Below, piece after piece: positions 23,992 to 32,691 of a DNA stretch of 36,958 nucleotides; the stretch's first letter is position 1; every line of letters starts with the position of its first letter. A program made the position numbers and the translations under genes. The stretch covers positions 1 through 36,958 of the forward strand of contig CAMOYA010000012.1 of the NCBI GenBank assembly GCA_946629635.1, read 5' to 3'. The notes beneath the pieces are model-generated. The model made no database searches and was not told the DNA's origin. It saw nothing but the letters and a program-made list of their open reading frames with translations. This stretch comes from an uncultured Clostridia bacterium (GTDB lineage Bacteria; Bacillota; Clostridia; Christensenellales; Aristaeellaceae).

Positions 23992-25512
23992 ATGCCAAGC
24001 AAAAGCATTTTACTGGATAAAATCAAAGAATCCTCTGCCTCCGTGCTTCCGATCGTTACGATCGTCGCGGTGCTGTGCCTTCTGTGGGTTCCGATGCAGA
24101 ACGACCTGATGCTGTCGTTTCTGATCGGATCGGTATTTCTGATCGTTGGCATGGGGCTGTTTTCCGTCGGTGCGGACATGTCGATGACCCAGATCGGATC
24201 GCACATCGGCGCGAAGCTGACCCGCTCCCGGAACATTCCGCTGATTCTGATCGTCGGCTTTCTGGTCGGCGTCGCCGTCACCGTGGCCGAACCGGATCTG
24301 CAGGTGCTCTCCAGCAACGTTCCGGCCATCGATACCACTGTCCTGATCATCGTGGTATCCGTCGGTGTCGGCATCTTCCTGATGCTGAGCCTGCTCCGCA
24401 TCCTGAAGGCCTTTCCGCTCCGCTGGATGCTGATGGCCTTCTACGGGCTGATCTTCCTGCTGGTCATCTTTACCGATCCGAACTTTCTGTCTGTCGCGTT
24501 CGACTCCGGCGGTGTGACCACCGGGCCCATGACCGTTCCCTTCATCATGGCACTGGGTCTGGGCGTTGCCTCCGTCCGCAGCGACTCAAATGCGCAGCAG
24601 GACAGCTTCGGTCTGGTCGGCCTGTGCTCCATTGGCCCGGTGCTGGCCGTGCTGTTTCTCGGATTCATCTATCGCAGCGATTCCGTTTCCGCCTCCCAGA
24701 CCGTCAGCCAGTATGCGCATACGGTGGAGCTCGGGCGCAGCTATCTGTCCGCCCTGCCGGAAAACCTGGCGGAAATCGGCAAGGCGCTTGCCCCGATCGT
24801 CGTGATTTTCCTGATTTTCCAGGTCATTTCCCTCCGGCTGCGGAAGGAGCCGTTTCTCCGGATCTTTGCCGGACTGATTCTGACCCTGATCGGGCTGATG
24901 CTGTTCCTGACCGGCGTGAATGTCGGTTTCTCTTCCCTGGGCTATCTGCTCGGGCAGCAGCTGGCGGATCCGAAGTGGCGCTTCCTGCTGATTCCCATCA
25001 GCATGGTCATGGGCTGGTTCATCATCAATGCCGAGCCGGCCGTCCATGTGCTGAACAAGCAGGTGGAGGAGCTGAGCGCCGGCGCGATCTCCGCCCGGGC
25101 CATGGGGCTGAGCCTGTCCATCGCCGTATCGGCCGCCATGGGGCTGAGCATGCTCCGCGCGCTGACGGGCATCTCCATTCTGTGGATGATCATTCCCGGC
25201 TACGCGATCGCCCTGGCGCTGACGCTTTTCGTACCCGGAACCTTCACCGCCATCGCCTTTGACTCCGGCGGCGTCGCCAGCGGTCCGCTGACCGCGGCCT
25301 TCATGCTGCCCTTCGCGATGGGTGTCGTCTCCGCCACCGGCGGCAACATGATGACAGATGCCTTCGGCCTGGTCGCGCTCGTCGCGATGATGCCGCTGAT
25401 CACCGTCCAGATCATGGGCGTCATCGCATCGCTCGCATCCCGCCGCCATGCGGCCGCTCCGGCGCTGTCCTCCTATGGCGACAGCGATATCATCGAACTG
25501 TGGGAGGCATGA
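23992..25512 (+). CDS. DUF1538 family membrane protein with internal duplication
   Basis: A 506-aa polytopic membrane protein made of two homologous halves. Paired motifs are LFSVGADMSMTQIGSHIG (57-73) with LFLTGVNVGFSSLGYLLG (304-321), AEPDLQVL (99-106) with AEPAVHVL (347-354), and AFDSGGVTTGP (169-179) with AFDSGGVASGP (422-432). Repeats are about 250 residues apart. The conserved charged and Gly-rich AFDSGG loops within membrane regions look like re-entrant substrate or ion sites. The family is a predicted transporter; I know of no established substrate. AAGGAG is seven bases before the ATG. The next gene encodes tandem PII-like domains and starts one base after this stop, suggesting that PII-like binding controls transport. 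Confidence 0.85.
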   Translation: MPSKSILLDKIKESSASVLPIVTIVAVLCLLWVPMQNDLMLSFLIGSVFLIVGMGLFSVGADMSMTQIGSHIGAKLTRSRNIPLILIVGFLVGVAVTVAEPDLQVLSSNVPAIDTTVLIIVVSVGVGIFLMLSLLRILKAFPLRWMLMAFYGLIFLLVIFTDPNFLSVAFDSGGVTTGPMTVPFIMALGLGVASVRSDSNAQQDSFGLVGLCSIGPVLAVLFLGFIYRSDSVSASQTVSQYAHTVELGRSYLSALPENLAEIGKALAPIVVIFLIFQVISLRLRKEPFLRIFAGLILTLIGLMLFLTGVNVGFSSLGYLLGQQLADPKWRFLLIPISMVMGWFIINAEPAVHVLNKQVEELSAGAISARAMGLSLSIAVSAAMGLSMLRALTGISILWMIIPGYAIALALTLFVPGTFTAIAFDSGGVASGPLTAAFMLPFAMGVVSATGGNMMTDAFGLVALVAMMPLITVQIMGVIASLASRRHAAAPALSSYGDSDIIELWEA

Positions 25513-25513
25513 G

Positions 25514-26233
25514 ATGGAGCTGAATTTTGTCATTTCCATTCTGGACCGGGACAAGCGGAACCGAATGGAGAAAATATTCAAATCCCTGGGAATCCGGATT
25601 TCCATGACCATGCTCGGTGAGGGCACTGCGACCCTGGAACATCTTCGTCTCAGCGGCCTGACGCGAACGGAAAAAGCTGTGATCGGCGCTGTTGCCGACC
25701 GGGAAGGCACCCGGAAGCTGATCCGCCAGGCCAAGGAAAAGCTCTACATCGATATTCCCGGAAACGGCATCATGATTTCCGTCCCCATCAAAAGCGTAGG
25801 AGGAGGCAGCACCTTGGCCGTCATGACTGATCAGAAACCCGGAAGCGGAGAAAAGCCGGACATGAAATTTGATTACGAACTGATCTATGTGATCCTGAAC
25901 GAGGGGCATTCCGACGCCGTGATGGACGCGGCCCGCCCCGCCGGCGCATCCGGCGGCACGGTGCTCTCCGCCAAGGGAACCGGTATCCGCTCCGCGGAGA
26001 AGTTCGAGGGGCTTTCCCTGGCGGACGAAAAGGAAGTCATCCTGATCGTCGCCCGCGCATCCCGGAAGGCGGATATCATGCGCGCCATCATTGAAAAGGC
26101 CGGCACGCATACCAAGGCCGGCGCGATCTGTTTCTCCCTGCCCGTGACCCAGATTGCCGGTCTGCGGCGGCTGGATGAGGAAGAGGCGGAGTCCGGAGAA
26201 AACGCCGGCGCGTCCGCCGACGGCATGGCGTAA
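25514..26233 (+). CDS. Tandem PII-like regulatory protein
   Basis: A 239-aa cytoplasmic protein built from two PII-like (ferredoxin-fold) domains. Domain 1 is about residues 1-95 (MELNFVISILDRDKRNRMEK; ending GIMISVPIKSVGG). Domain 2 is about 118-213 (FDYELIYVILNEGHSDAVMD; GASGGTVLSAKGTG; EKEVILIVARASRKADIMRA; AGAICFSLPV). The Gly-rich GGTVLSAKGTG and the EKEVILI strand are typical of PII proteins. A charged Gly/Ala/Glu tail follows. Ordinary PII proteins are about 112 aa and form trimers; here fusion would give pseudo-hexameric symmetry or a split trimer. GGAGG inside the end of the DUF1538 gene drives translation. It probably senses a nucleotide or small ligand and gates the DUF1538 protein. 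Confidence 0.82.
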   Translation: MELNFVISILDRDKRNRMEKIFKSLGIRISMTMLGEGTATLEHLRLSGLTRTEKAVIGAVADREGTRKLIRQAKEKLYIDIPGNGIMISVPIKSVGGGSTLAVMTDQKPGSGEKPDMKFDYELIYVILNEGHSDAVMDAARPAGASGGTVLSAKGTGIRSAEKFEGLSLADEKEVILIVARASRKADIMRAIIEKAGTHTKAGAICFSLPVTQIAGLRRLDEEEAESGENAGASADGMA

Positions 26234-26252
26234 ACGCAGCTGCACCCGATTC

Positions 26253-26321
26253 AAAAAAACCGGATATGTCCCTGAGTCCCCGCTTTTCGCGGCCATTTCT
26301 CAGGGGACATATCCGGTTTTT
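26253..26321. terminator. Bidirectional terminator between the PII-like gene and the ABC exporter
   Basis: A long stem pairs ACCGGATATGTCCC-TGAG (5' arm) with CTCAGGGGACATATCCGGT (3' arm, one bulged base). An inner CCGC/GCGG hairpin sits in the loop. T tracts follow on both strands (TTTTT on plus, TTTTTTT on minus). Confidence 0.93.
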
Positions 26322-26326
26322 GCTGT

Positions 26327-28165
26327 TCATTCCGCCTTCTGGAACTGGGTTTCATACAGTTCCTGATACGTTCCGCCGGCATGGACCAGTTCCTGGTGCT
26401 TTCCCCGCTCCGCGATCACCCCGTCACGGACCACGAGAATCTCATCCGCCGCCAGGATCGTGGACAGGCGGTGCGCGATCAGAATCGACGTTCTTTCCTC
26501 AATCAGCGGGTTAATGGCGGCCTGAATGGCCGCTTCCGAAATGGAATCCAGCGCGGATGTCGCCTCATCAAAGATCAGGAGCGCCGGATCCTTCAGCAGG
26601 ACCCGCGCAATGGAGATCCGCTGCTTTTCCCCGCCGGACAGCTTCAGGCCCCGGTTTCCCACCATGGTATCCAGTCCTTCCGGCTGACGCTGAATGAAAT
26701 CGTAGATATTCGCCTTCCGGCAGGCCTCGATCATCTCCTCCTCCGTCGCGTCCGGCTTCGCGTACAGCAGATTGTCCCGGATCGTTCCGTTGAAAAGATA
26801 TGTCTCCTGGGTGACAACTCCGATCTCCTCCCGGAGGGACTGGAGCGTCCAGTCCCGGACATCCTGCCCGTCGAAGGTCACCCGGCCGCCGGAGACGTCC
26901 CACAGCCGCGGGATCAGGTTCACGATGGTGCTCTTGCCGCTGCCGCTGGGGCCGACAATCGCAATGCAGTCCCCGCTTTTCAGCTCAAAGGAAATATCCT
27001 TCAGGATCTGCCGGTCGCCGTCATAGCTGAAGCTGACATCTTCAAACCGGACCTCTCCCCGGGCTCCCGTCAGCTTTCGCGCGTCCGGCCGGTCCTCAAT
27101 TTCCGGCTTCATGTCGAAATACTCAAAGATCCGGTTGAACATGGCCATGGCCCGCATCCAGTCCACCTGGATGTTCAGCAGGCTGTTGACCGGCCCGTAC
27201 AGCCGGCCCAGCAGCGCCACCAGCACGGTGATGTCGCCCACCGTCAGCGAGCTGTCGTGCTCCATGATCAGAATCCCGCCGACCAGATACAGCAACATGG
27301 GCCCGATGGTCGTCAGCGTGCTCAGCAGCATGAAGAACCAGCGGCCGGCCATGCGCTCCCGGATGTTCAGCCGGATCATCCGGCCGTTCGCTTCCTCATA
27401 TCTCCGGTATTCCTTTTCCTCCCGCCCGAAGAGCTTGACCAGCAGCTGTCCGCTGACGGAAAGGGTTTCATTCAGGATGCCGTTGATCTCATCGTTGCAG
27501 GCCTGGGCCTCCCCTGCCAGCTTCCATCTTTTCTTGCCGGCCATGCGGGTCGGCAGAACAAACAGCGGGACCGCCACGAGGCCTACCAGCGCCAGGATCC
27601 AGCTTTTCCGGAACATGGCAATCACCGCAACGATCAGCGTAATCACATTGGACAGAATCGTGGTGAAGGATCCGGAAACCACGCTCTCCACGCCGGAGAT
27701 GTCGCTCGTCATCCGGGTGATGATATCCCCCTGGCTGGCGGAGGTAAAAAAGCGCTGCGACATCTTCTGCAGATGCCGGTACATCTGATTCCGCATGTCA
27801 AAGGAGATGTGCTGCGCGATCCAGGTATTCAGATAGCTTTCCCCCACACCGATCAGGTTGGAAAAGAAGTGCAGGGCCAGTGACAGCAGGATCAGCTTCA
27901 CCAGGGCGGAAACACCGTTTCCGATCCATCCGCCCATGTCCTTCCCCGTCAGCACATCCACGATGTTGCCCGTCAGGATCGACGGAAAAAGGCTGCACAC
28001 CGAAGAAACGGCAATGCAGCCCAGAACCAGCAGCAGCTGAGCGCTGTAAGGCCGCAGGTAGGAAAAAATCCGGATCAGCATCTCCCGGGTCACCCGGGGC
28101 ACCTGCTGTTTTTCCTCTTCCGTCAGATAACGACCCCTGCCCATCGGACCACCGGGACCCGGCAT
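26327..28165 (-). CDS. ABC exporter, fused permease and ATPase
   Basis: A 612-aa half-transporter of the multidrug/lipid (MdlB/MsbA-like) type. Residues 30-345 hold six membrane helices. The ATPase domain has Walker A GPSGSGKST (405-413), VTQETYLF with the Q-loop near 453, signature LSGGE (509-513), Walker B IFDEATSALD (531-540) and switch H565. The Gly/Pro-rich N-terminus (MPGPGGPMGRGRYL) is common in this clostridial group, where two such genes often form heterodimers; no partner gene lies beside it, so a homodimer is possible. The ATG at 28165 is preferred because AAGGAGG lies eight bases upstream; an in-frame TTG at 28198 has no such site. Substrate unknown. Confidence 0.92.
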   Translation of the reverse strand: MPGPGGPMGRGRYLTEEEKQQVPRVTREMLIRIFSYLRPYSAQLLLVLGCIAVSSVCSLFPSILTGNIVDVLTGKDMGGWIGNGVSALVKLILLSLALHFFSNLIGVGESYLNTWIAQHISFDMRNQMYRHLQKMSQRFFTSASQGDIITRMTSDISGVESVVSGSFTTILSNVITLIVAVIAMFRKSWILALVGLVAVPLFVLPTRMAGKKRWKLAGEAQACNDEINGILNETLSVSGQLLVKLFGREEKEYRRYEEANGRMIRLNIRERMAGRWFFMLLSTLTTIGPMLLYLVGGILIMEHDSSLTVGDITVLVALLGRLYGPVNSLLNIQVDWMRAMAMFNRIFEYFDMKPEIEDRPDARKLTGARGEVRFEDVSFSYDGDRQILKDISFELKSGDCIAIVGPSGSGKSTIVNLIPRLWDVSGGRVTFDGQDVRDWTLQSLREEIGVVTQETYLFNGTIRDNLLYAKPDATEEEMIEACRKANIYDFIQRQPEGLDTMVGNRGLKLSGGEKQRISIARVLLKDPALLIFDEATSALDSISEAAIQAAINPLIEERTSILIAHRLSTILAADEILVVRDGVIAERGKHQELVHAGGTYQELYETQFQKAE

Positions 28166-28208
28166 ACCGTCCGCCTCCTTCACGCTCCGTTTATTCAATG
28201 CTTACTGT

Positions 28209-28237
28209 ATTATAATCACCACCGTTTTCCGTTTCAA
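28209..28237 (-). promoter_or_regulatory. Sigma-A promoter of the ABC exporter gene
   Basis: TTGAAA (28232-28237) is 17 bases from a perfect TATAAT (28209-28214) on the minus strand. Confidence 0.87.
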
Positions 28238-28278
28238 TACCATTATTTCCAATTTTCCGTCCGCATCCGGCCGGCGGT

Positions 28279-30579
28279 TCATACCGCCGCCGGCTCCTCC
28301 GTCGCGCCGATGATGTTCAGCGCGCCGAGCACTTCCTCCACCGTATCCACCGGAACAATCTCCAGCTGCTCCCGGATTTCCCGGGGCACATCCTTCAGAT
28401 CCGTCTCATTCTCCCGCGGGATGAACACCCTGCGGACGCCCGAGCGCTGCGCCGCCATCAGCTTCTCCGGCAGGCCGCCGATCGGGCCCACGTCCCCCTG
28501 CAGCGAAACCTCTCCGGTCATGGCCACATCCGGCCGGACCGGCACGCCGGTGATCAGCGACGCCAGCGCGGTGGTCAGCGTGATGCCGGCGGAAGGGCCG
28601 TCCTTCGGGGTGGCGCCGTCCGGCACATGGATATGCAGATCGCTTTCGCCGAACCGGGCCGCCTGCTCCGGCAGCATCGCCTTCACCAGGGTCATCGCAA
28701 TCTCGGCCGATTCCTTCATCACATCCCCCAGCTGCCCGGTCACGGTGATCTTTCCGCTTCCCGCCGTCAGCAGCGTCTGGATATACAGGATTTCGCCGCC
28801 CACCGGCGTCCAGGCCAGCCCCGTCACGATGCCGGGCTTCGCGCTTTCCCCCACATGCCGGCGGCGCACCGGATTCATATCCATATATTCCGGCAGATTG
28901 TCCCGGTTCACCGAGATGCTTTCATCCGGCCGGTCCACCAGGGCGACCGCCGCCGTGCGGCACAGCTGATCCATGCACTTCTTCAGCCCGCGGACGCCCG
29001 CCTCACGGGTATATTCCTCGATCATCCGCGTGATCGCCTCATCGGAAACCGCCAGGGATTTCTGGGAAATGCCCACCGCACTCATGGCCCGGGGCAGCAG
29101 ATGCTCGCGGGCGATCTGCTGCTTTTCCAGGGGTGTATAGCCCTGGAACTGAATCACTTCCATCCGGTTCAGCAGCGGCTCCGGAATCGTGTCCACCGTA
29201 TTGGCCGTACAGATGAACAGAACGTCGCTCAGGTCAAACGGCACATTCAGATAATGATCCGTGAAGGAGAAATTCTGTTCCGGATCCAGCACCTCCAGCA
29301 GCGCGCTGGCCGGATCCCCGTTATAGGACGCGGAAAGCTTGTCCACCTCGTCCAGCACCATGACCGGATTGGAGGAGCCGCATTTGTGGATCCCGTCGAT
29401 GATCCGCCCGGGCATGGCGCCGATATAGGTCCGCCGATGGCCGCGGATGTCCGCCTCATCGCGGACGCCGCCCAGGGAAACGCGCACGTACTCCCTCCCC
29501 AGCGCCCGGGCAATGCTCTCCCCGATGCTGGTCTTCCCGGTTCCCGGCGCGCCCACGAAACACAGAATCGAACCGGACTGCTGCCCCTTCAGCCGCATCA
29601 CGGCGATCTGCTGCAGGATCCGCTTCTTGACTTTTTCCAGCCCGGAATGCTGCGAATCCAGCGCTTCCCGCGCCTGCTCCATGGAGATTTCCCGGCTTTC
29701 CGCCTTCTTCCAGGGCAGGCTCGTCAGCAGATCCAGCCAGTCCGTCAGCATGCCCGCCTCCGGACTGTTGCTGCCCTCGCCCTTCAGGCGGTTCAGCACC
29801 TTCCGCCCTTCCTTCAGGGCGGTCTCGTTCATCCCGGATTCCTCCAGCTTCAGCTCCAGCCGGCGGATCTCGGACACGTTTTCCGGATGCATGGCATCCA
29901 GTTCCTTCTGCAGGTATTCCATCTGCTTCTTGATGGCGGATTCCCGATAGAGCTTTTCATAATCCTGCTGCTGCGCCGTCTGGGCCGCGCTCTGGACGTC
30001 CACCATCTCCAGGCCCTCCAGCAGCGCATGCTCCACGGCATCAAACCGGCGGGAAACATCATCCTCCGCCAGCATCCCGTACCGCTCCTCCGCCGGGATC
30101 CTCAGCCAGGGCGACATCACCGCCGCCACCGTCCACAGCGTATCCCAGTACTGGGAAAAGCTTTTCAGGAAGCCCTCCCACTGCTGGCCTTCCGAAAAGG
30201 TCAGGATCCGGCTCTTCACCGCGTTCAGCCTGCGTTCCGCCTCCTCCGGCTGCATGGCGCCGGTATCCGCGCGGCGGGAAACGCTCATGCTGAAGCTGTG
30301 ATCCGGCAGCTGAACGATCTCTTCAATATTGACGCGGCCGGAAACCTCCACCGTCACGAAGCCGTTCTGATCGACCTCCGTCACCTGTCCGACCACGGCG
30401 ACCGGATAAAAGCTTTCCGCCGTCAGCTCATCCCGGTCCTCATTCTCCTTCTGCATCAGCACCGTCACCCGTTCGCCCACGGCCGCATCCTTCTGCGCCA
30501 GCAACTTGTAATCCGCCCGGCGAAGCCACAGCTTCGCCCCCGGCAGAACCAGCACATTGTATAAAGGCAGAATTGCCAT
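28279..30579 (-). CDS. lon: ATP-dependent protease Lon (LonA type)
   Basis: Cytosolic hexameric AAA+ protease degrading damaged and regulatory proteins. The 766-aa chain has an N-terminal substrate domain (about 1-200), a coiled-coil helix (205-265), and the ATPase with Walker A GAPGTGKTS (343-351) and Walker B VMVLDE (406-411). The serine-lysine protease domain has PKDGPSAG with catalytic S663 and GGLPEKLMAA with catalytic K706. All key residues are kept. The N-domain opening (MAILPLYNVLVLPGAKLWLR) is shorter and more divergent than in E. coli Lon. AAGGAGG lies nine bases before the ATG. Its promoter is back to back with that of a TetR regulator across a shared palindrome, implying control by that regulator. 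Confidence 0.95.
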   Translation of the reverse strand: MAILPLYNVLVLPGAKLWLRRADYKLLAQKDAAVGERVTVLMQKENEDRDELTAESFYPVAVVGQVTEVDQNGFVTVEVSGRVNIEEIVQLPDHSFSMSVSRRADTGAMQPEEAERRLNAVKSRILTFSEGQQWEGFLKSFSQYWDTLWTVAAVMSPWLRIPAEERYGMLAEDDVSRRFDAVEHALLEGLEMVDVQSAAQTAQQQDYEKLYRESAIKKQMEYLQKELDAMHPENVSEIRRLELKLEESGMNETALKEGRKVLNRLKGEGSNSPEAGMLTDWLDLLTSLPWKKAESREISMEQAREALDSQHSGLEKVKKRILQQIAVMRLKGQQSGSILCFVGAPGTGKTSIGESIARALGREYVRVSLGGVRDEADIRGHRRTYIGAMPGRIIDGIHKCGSSNPVMVLDEVDKLSASYNGDPASALLEVLDPEQNFSFTDHYLNVPFDLSDVLFICTANTVDTIPEPLLNRMEVIQFQGYTPLEKQQIAREHLLPRAMSAVGISQKSLAVSDEAITRMIEEYTREAGVRGLKKCMDQLCRTAAVALVDRPDESISVNRDNLPEYMDMNPVRRRHVGESAKPGIVTGLAWTPVGGEILYIQTLLTAGSGKITVTGQLGDVMKESAEIAMTLVKAMLPEQAARFGESDLHIHVPDGATPKDGPSAGITLTTALASLITGVPVRPDVAMTGEVSLQGDVGPIGGLPEKLMAAQRSGVRRVFIPRENETDLKDVPREIREQLEIVPVDTVEEVLGALNIIGATEEPAAV

Positions 30580-30692
30580 CTCTTCATTCCTCCTTCCGGC
30601 CCGCGCCGGCTGTTCAAACCGAACCCGCCTTCAGCCCGACGGGAGAATCCCGCCCCCCGCAGCCTTGACATCTGTCCAGGTTTGTTGGGGCC

Positions 30693-30721
30693 ATGATACA
30701 ATGAACATTGACAATTGTCAA
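30693..30721 (-). promoter_or_regulatory. Sigma-A promoter of lon
   Basis: On the minus strand a perfect TTGACA (30716-30721) is 17 bases from TATCAT (30693-30698). The -35 lies in the palindrome shared with the tetR promoter. Confidence 0.87.
30708..30721. promoter_or_regulatory. Perfect 14-base palindrome, probable TetR operator
   Basis: TTGACAATTGTCAA is its own reverse complement. It contains the -35 boxes of both divergent promoters, so a dimer bound here would block lon and tetR together. Such placement beside a TetR gene is typical of an autoregulatory operator. Confidence 0.78.
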
Positions 30722-30736
30722 GCCTTTTGTTATCAT
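30708..30736 (+). promoter_or_regulatory. Sigma-A promoter of the TetR regulator gene
   Basis: TTGACA (30708-30713) and TATCAT (30731-30736) are 17 bases apart, the mirror image of the lon promoter. Confidence 0.85.
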
Positions 30737-30780
30737 TTGTTCATTCCCGGCGCTCACCGGGAAGGGCGGGAGGAAACGAA

Positions 30781-31335
30781 ATGTATTGCGGCAACAATAA
30801 AACGGCGCTCATGTCCCAGGAGCAGATCTCCCAGGCCATGATGCGCCTGATTCGTCAGAAACCCTATGCGCAGATCTCCGTCAGCGAGCTCTGCAAAGCC
30901 GCCGGCATCTCCCGGCAGACTTTTTATTCCCTTTTCACCAGCCGGGAAAACGTGATGATCTTCACCCTGCAGGCGCAGTGCGGCTGTCAGGAGGCGGAAG
31001 AAAAGCGAAGGCCCGTTTCCTCTCCGGGAGAAAGCCTTCGCGAGATGTGCCGCGGCACCAGCGAATACCTGTACCGCAACCGGGATCTGATCCGCATCCT
31101 GGCGGACAATCATATCGATTACCTGCTGTACGACACCTTCCATGAGCTGCTCAGCCAGGCGGACTGCCTCTGGGGCCGGATGGATGAATGCACGCGGAGC
31201 TATGCCTCCAGCTTCTATGCCGGCGGCGTCTCCTGCGTCGCCCGGCAGTATGCCCGGGAAGGATGTGCGGCCAGCCCGCAGCAGCTGGAGGAGCTGCTGA
31301 TCCGCCTGTTTTCAGGGAGCCTGTTTATGGACTGA
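30781..31335 (+). CDS. TetR/AcrR family transcriptional regulator
   Basis: A 184-aa DNA-binding regulator. The N-terminal helix-turn-helix covers residues about 15-60 (AMMRLIRQKPYAQISVSELC; KAAGISRQTFYSLFTSRENV), with the recognition helix SRQTFYSLF typical of TetR proteins. The C-terminal half is helical and Cys-rich (CGCQ, C116-like positions, GGVSCVARQ, EGCAAS) and would bind an unknown inducer and form the dimer. GGGAGGAA precedes the ATG at 30781. It diverges from lon with a palindromic operator in between, so repression of itself and lon is the simplest model. Its last 24 bases overlap the convergent decarboxylase gene. Confidence 0.88.
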   Translation: MYCGNNKTALMSQEQISQAMMRLIRQKPYAQISVSELCKAAGISRQTFYSLFTSRENVMIFTLQAQCGCQEAEEKRRPVSSPGESLREMCRGTSEYLYRNRDLIRILADNHIDYLLYDTFHELLSQADCLWGRMDECTRSYASSFYAGGVSCVARQYAREGCAASPQQLEELLIRLFSGSLFMD

Positions 31336-32691
31336 TGCGACGGAGCGCCCCAAGCCGCGCATCATGACCGCACACTCGGCCACCCCATAGTAGAGAAAGC
31401 TCTGAACCGCCTCCTCCGTGATGCGTTCTCCGGCCATCAGCACCGGCACCGCCGGCGGACAGCTGACGCACGGATCCGCCAGGATCCGCCCCGCCGCGCG
31501 CTCCACGGGCACCATCTCCCAGGGGGAAAGCATCGCTTCGCGGACGGACACCGCCTTCTGCGGAGGCGCCACAAGGCAGGGGGATTCCCATTGCGCGCTG
31601 CCCTCCGGCAGGGAAAGGAGCGCGGCCTCCAGCCGGTTCCATTCCCCGTCCGACGTATACGGAGACGGCATCAGCACCAGATGGTCCCGATCCGCAAATT
31701 CACATTCGATTCCGGCGCTGCGGAGCATCGACTGAAGCTCCCCTCCCGGAATTTTTCTTTTCCGGGCGTCCAGCGTGATTTTCATCGGCTCATCGCCCGC
31801 GATCTGCCAGCCGGCGGCGCACAGCCGGCCCTTCAGCGCATCCGTCCGGGAAACCGCCTCCCGGAGCCGCCCGGGATACCCTCCGGCCAGCTCCTCGTTG
31901 GCCCGGTCCAGCGACTGAAGAATCAGCCAGGAGGGGCTGGTCGAGGCGAACAGGCGCATCGCCTGATCCGCCCGGGACCGCCATTCTTCCGGTGCTGCCT
32001 GCGAAATATGCAGATACGCCGCCCCGGTCAGGCAGGGCAGCGTCTTATGGGCGGAATCGCAGCACAGATCCGCTCCCAGCGAGATGGGATGACGGTCCTC
32101 CGGCAGAAACTTCAGATACGCCCCGTGGGCATTATCCACCAGCAGCGGCACGCCCTGCCTGCGGCATACCGACGCGATCGCCCGGATGTCCTGAAGGTTG
32201 CCCAGATAATCGGGCGAGGTCAGATATACCGCCATATATTCGCCGCGGGCGAGCTTTTTCTCCACCGTTTCCGGCTTCACCCGGCATGCGAGCAGCCCCT
32301 CCTCCGGAGACGGAAAGATCCAGTCCACCTCCAGATCCAGCAGCGCGGCGGCCGTCATAAACGCCTGGTGCGCATTCCGCGCCGCCAGCACCCGCCTGGG
32401 AATCCCCTTCTCCGCCGCGCGCAGGCCCGCCAGATGCAGCATGGCCCGGATGCACAGGGAGGAGCCCTCCGCGGAATAGACCGTCCGCGCCGACCCGAAC
32501 CGTCCGGCCGCGTTCTCCTCGCTCTCCCGGATGATCCCGCGGGCAGAATACAGCGCGTCCGCCCCGGTGATTTCCGTGATATCGGACGCCTCCGGCCCGA
32601 TCAGGGCGACCCCTTTATGGCCGGGCATATGCATCCGGACGGGGTCGGACGCCCGGTACCGGCGGACAAAATCGCAGATGGGCGTATTCAT
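31312..32691 (-). CDS. Orn/Lys/Arg-type PLP decarboxylase
   Basis: Fold-type I PLP enzyme of 459 aa from the arginine/lysine/ornithine decarboxylase family, short (Firmicute) form without the N-terminal wing domain. Motifs: MHMPGHKG near residue 20, VDNAHG with D186 and H189, and SAHKTLPCLTGAAYL with PLP lysine K216. The C-terminal domain contains SPWEMVPVERAAGRI. It likely makes agmatine, cadaverine or putrescine; the substrate cannot be decided from sequence. The ATG at 32691 overlaps the stop of the SCIFF maturase gene by four bases (ATGA), so the two are translationally coupled. It overlaps the convergent tetR gene by 24 bases at its 3' end. Confidence 0.88.
   Translation of the reverse strand: MNTPICDFVRRYRASDPVRMHMPGHKGVALIGPEASDITEITGADALYSARGIIRESEENAAGRFGSARTVYSAEGSSLCIRAMLHLAGLRAAEKGIPRRVLAARNAHQAFMTAAALLDLEVDWIFPSPEEGLLACRVKPETVEKKLARGEYMAVYLTSPDYLGNLQDIRAIASVCRRQGVPLLVDNAHGAYLKFLPEDRHPISLGADLCCDSAHKTLPCLTGAAYLHISQAAPEEWRSRADQAMRLFASTSPSWLILQSLDRANEELAGGYPGRLREAVSRTDALKGRLCAAGWQIAGDEPMKITLDARKRKIPGGELQSMLRSAGIECEFADRDHLVLMPSPYTSDGEWNRLEAALLSLPEGSAQWESPCLVAPPQKAVSVREAMLSPWEMVPVERAAGRILADPCVSCPPAVPVLMAGERITEEAVQSFLYYGVAECAVMMRGLGRSVASVHKQAP

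Noticed and set aside
28250-28278. Hairpin after the lon stop (GGCGG/CCGCC) as a terminator
   Set aside because: There is no T tract after it on the minus strand. Lon transcripts may run on toward the ABC exporter, which has its own promoter.
28627-30564. A 645-codon plus-strand frame opposite lon
   Set aside because: His/Arg/Gln-rich antisense translation without family features; lon is complete on the other strand.
31312-31335. 24-base tail overlap of tetR and the decarboxylase gene as evidence of a truncated gene
   Set aside because: Both proteins have normal lengths and complete C-terminal domains, so it is a simple convergent overlap.
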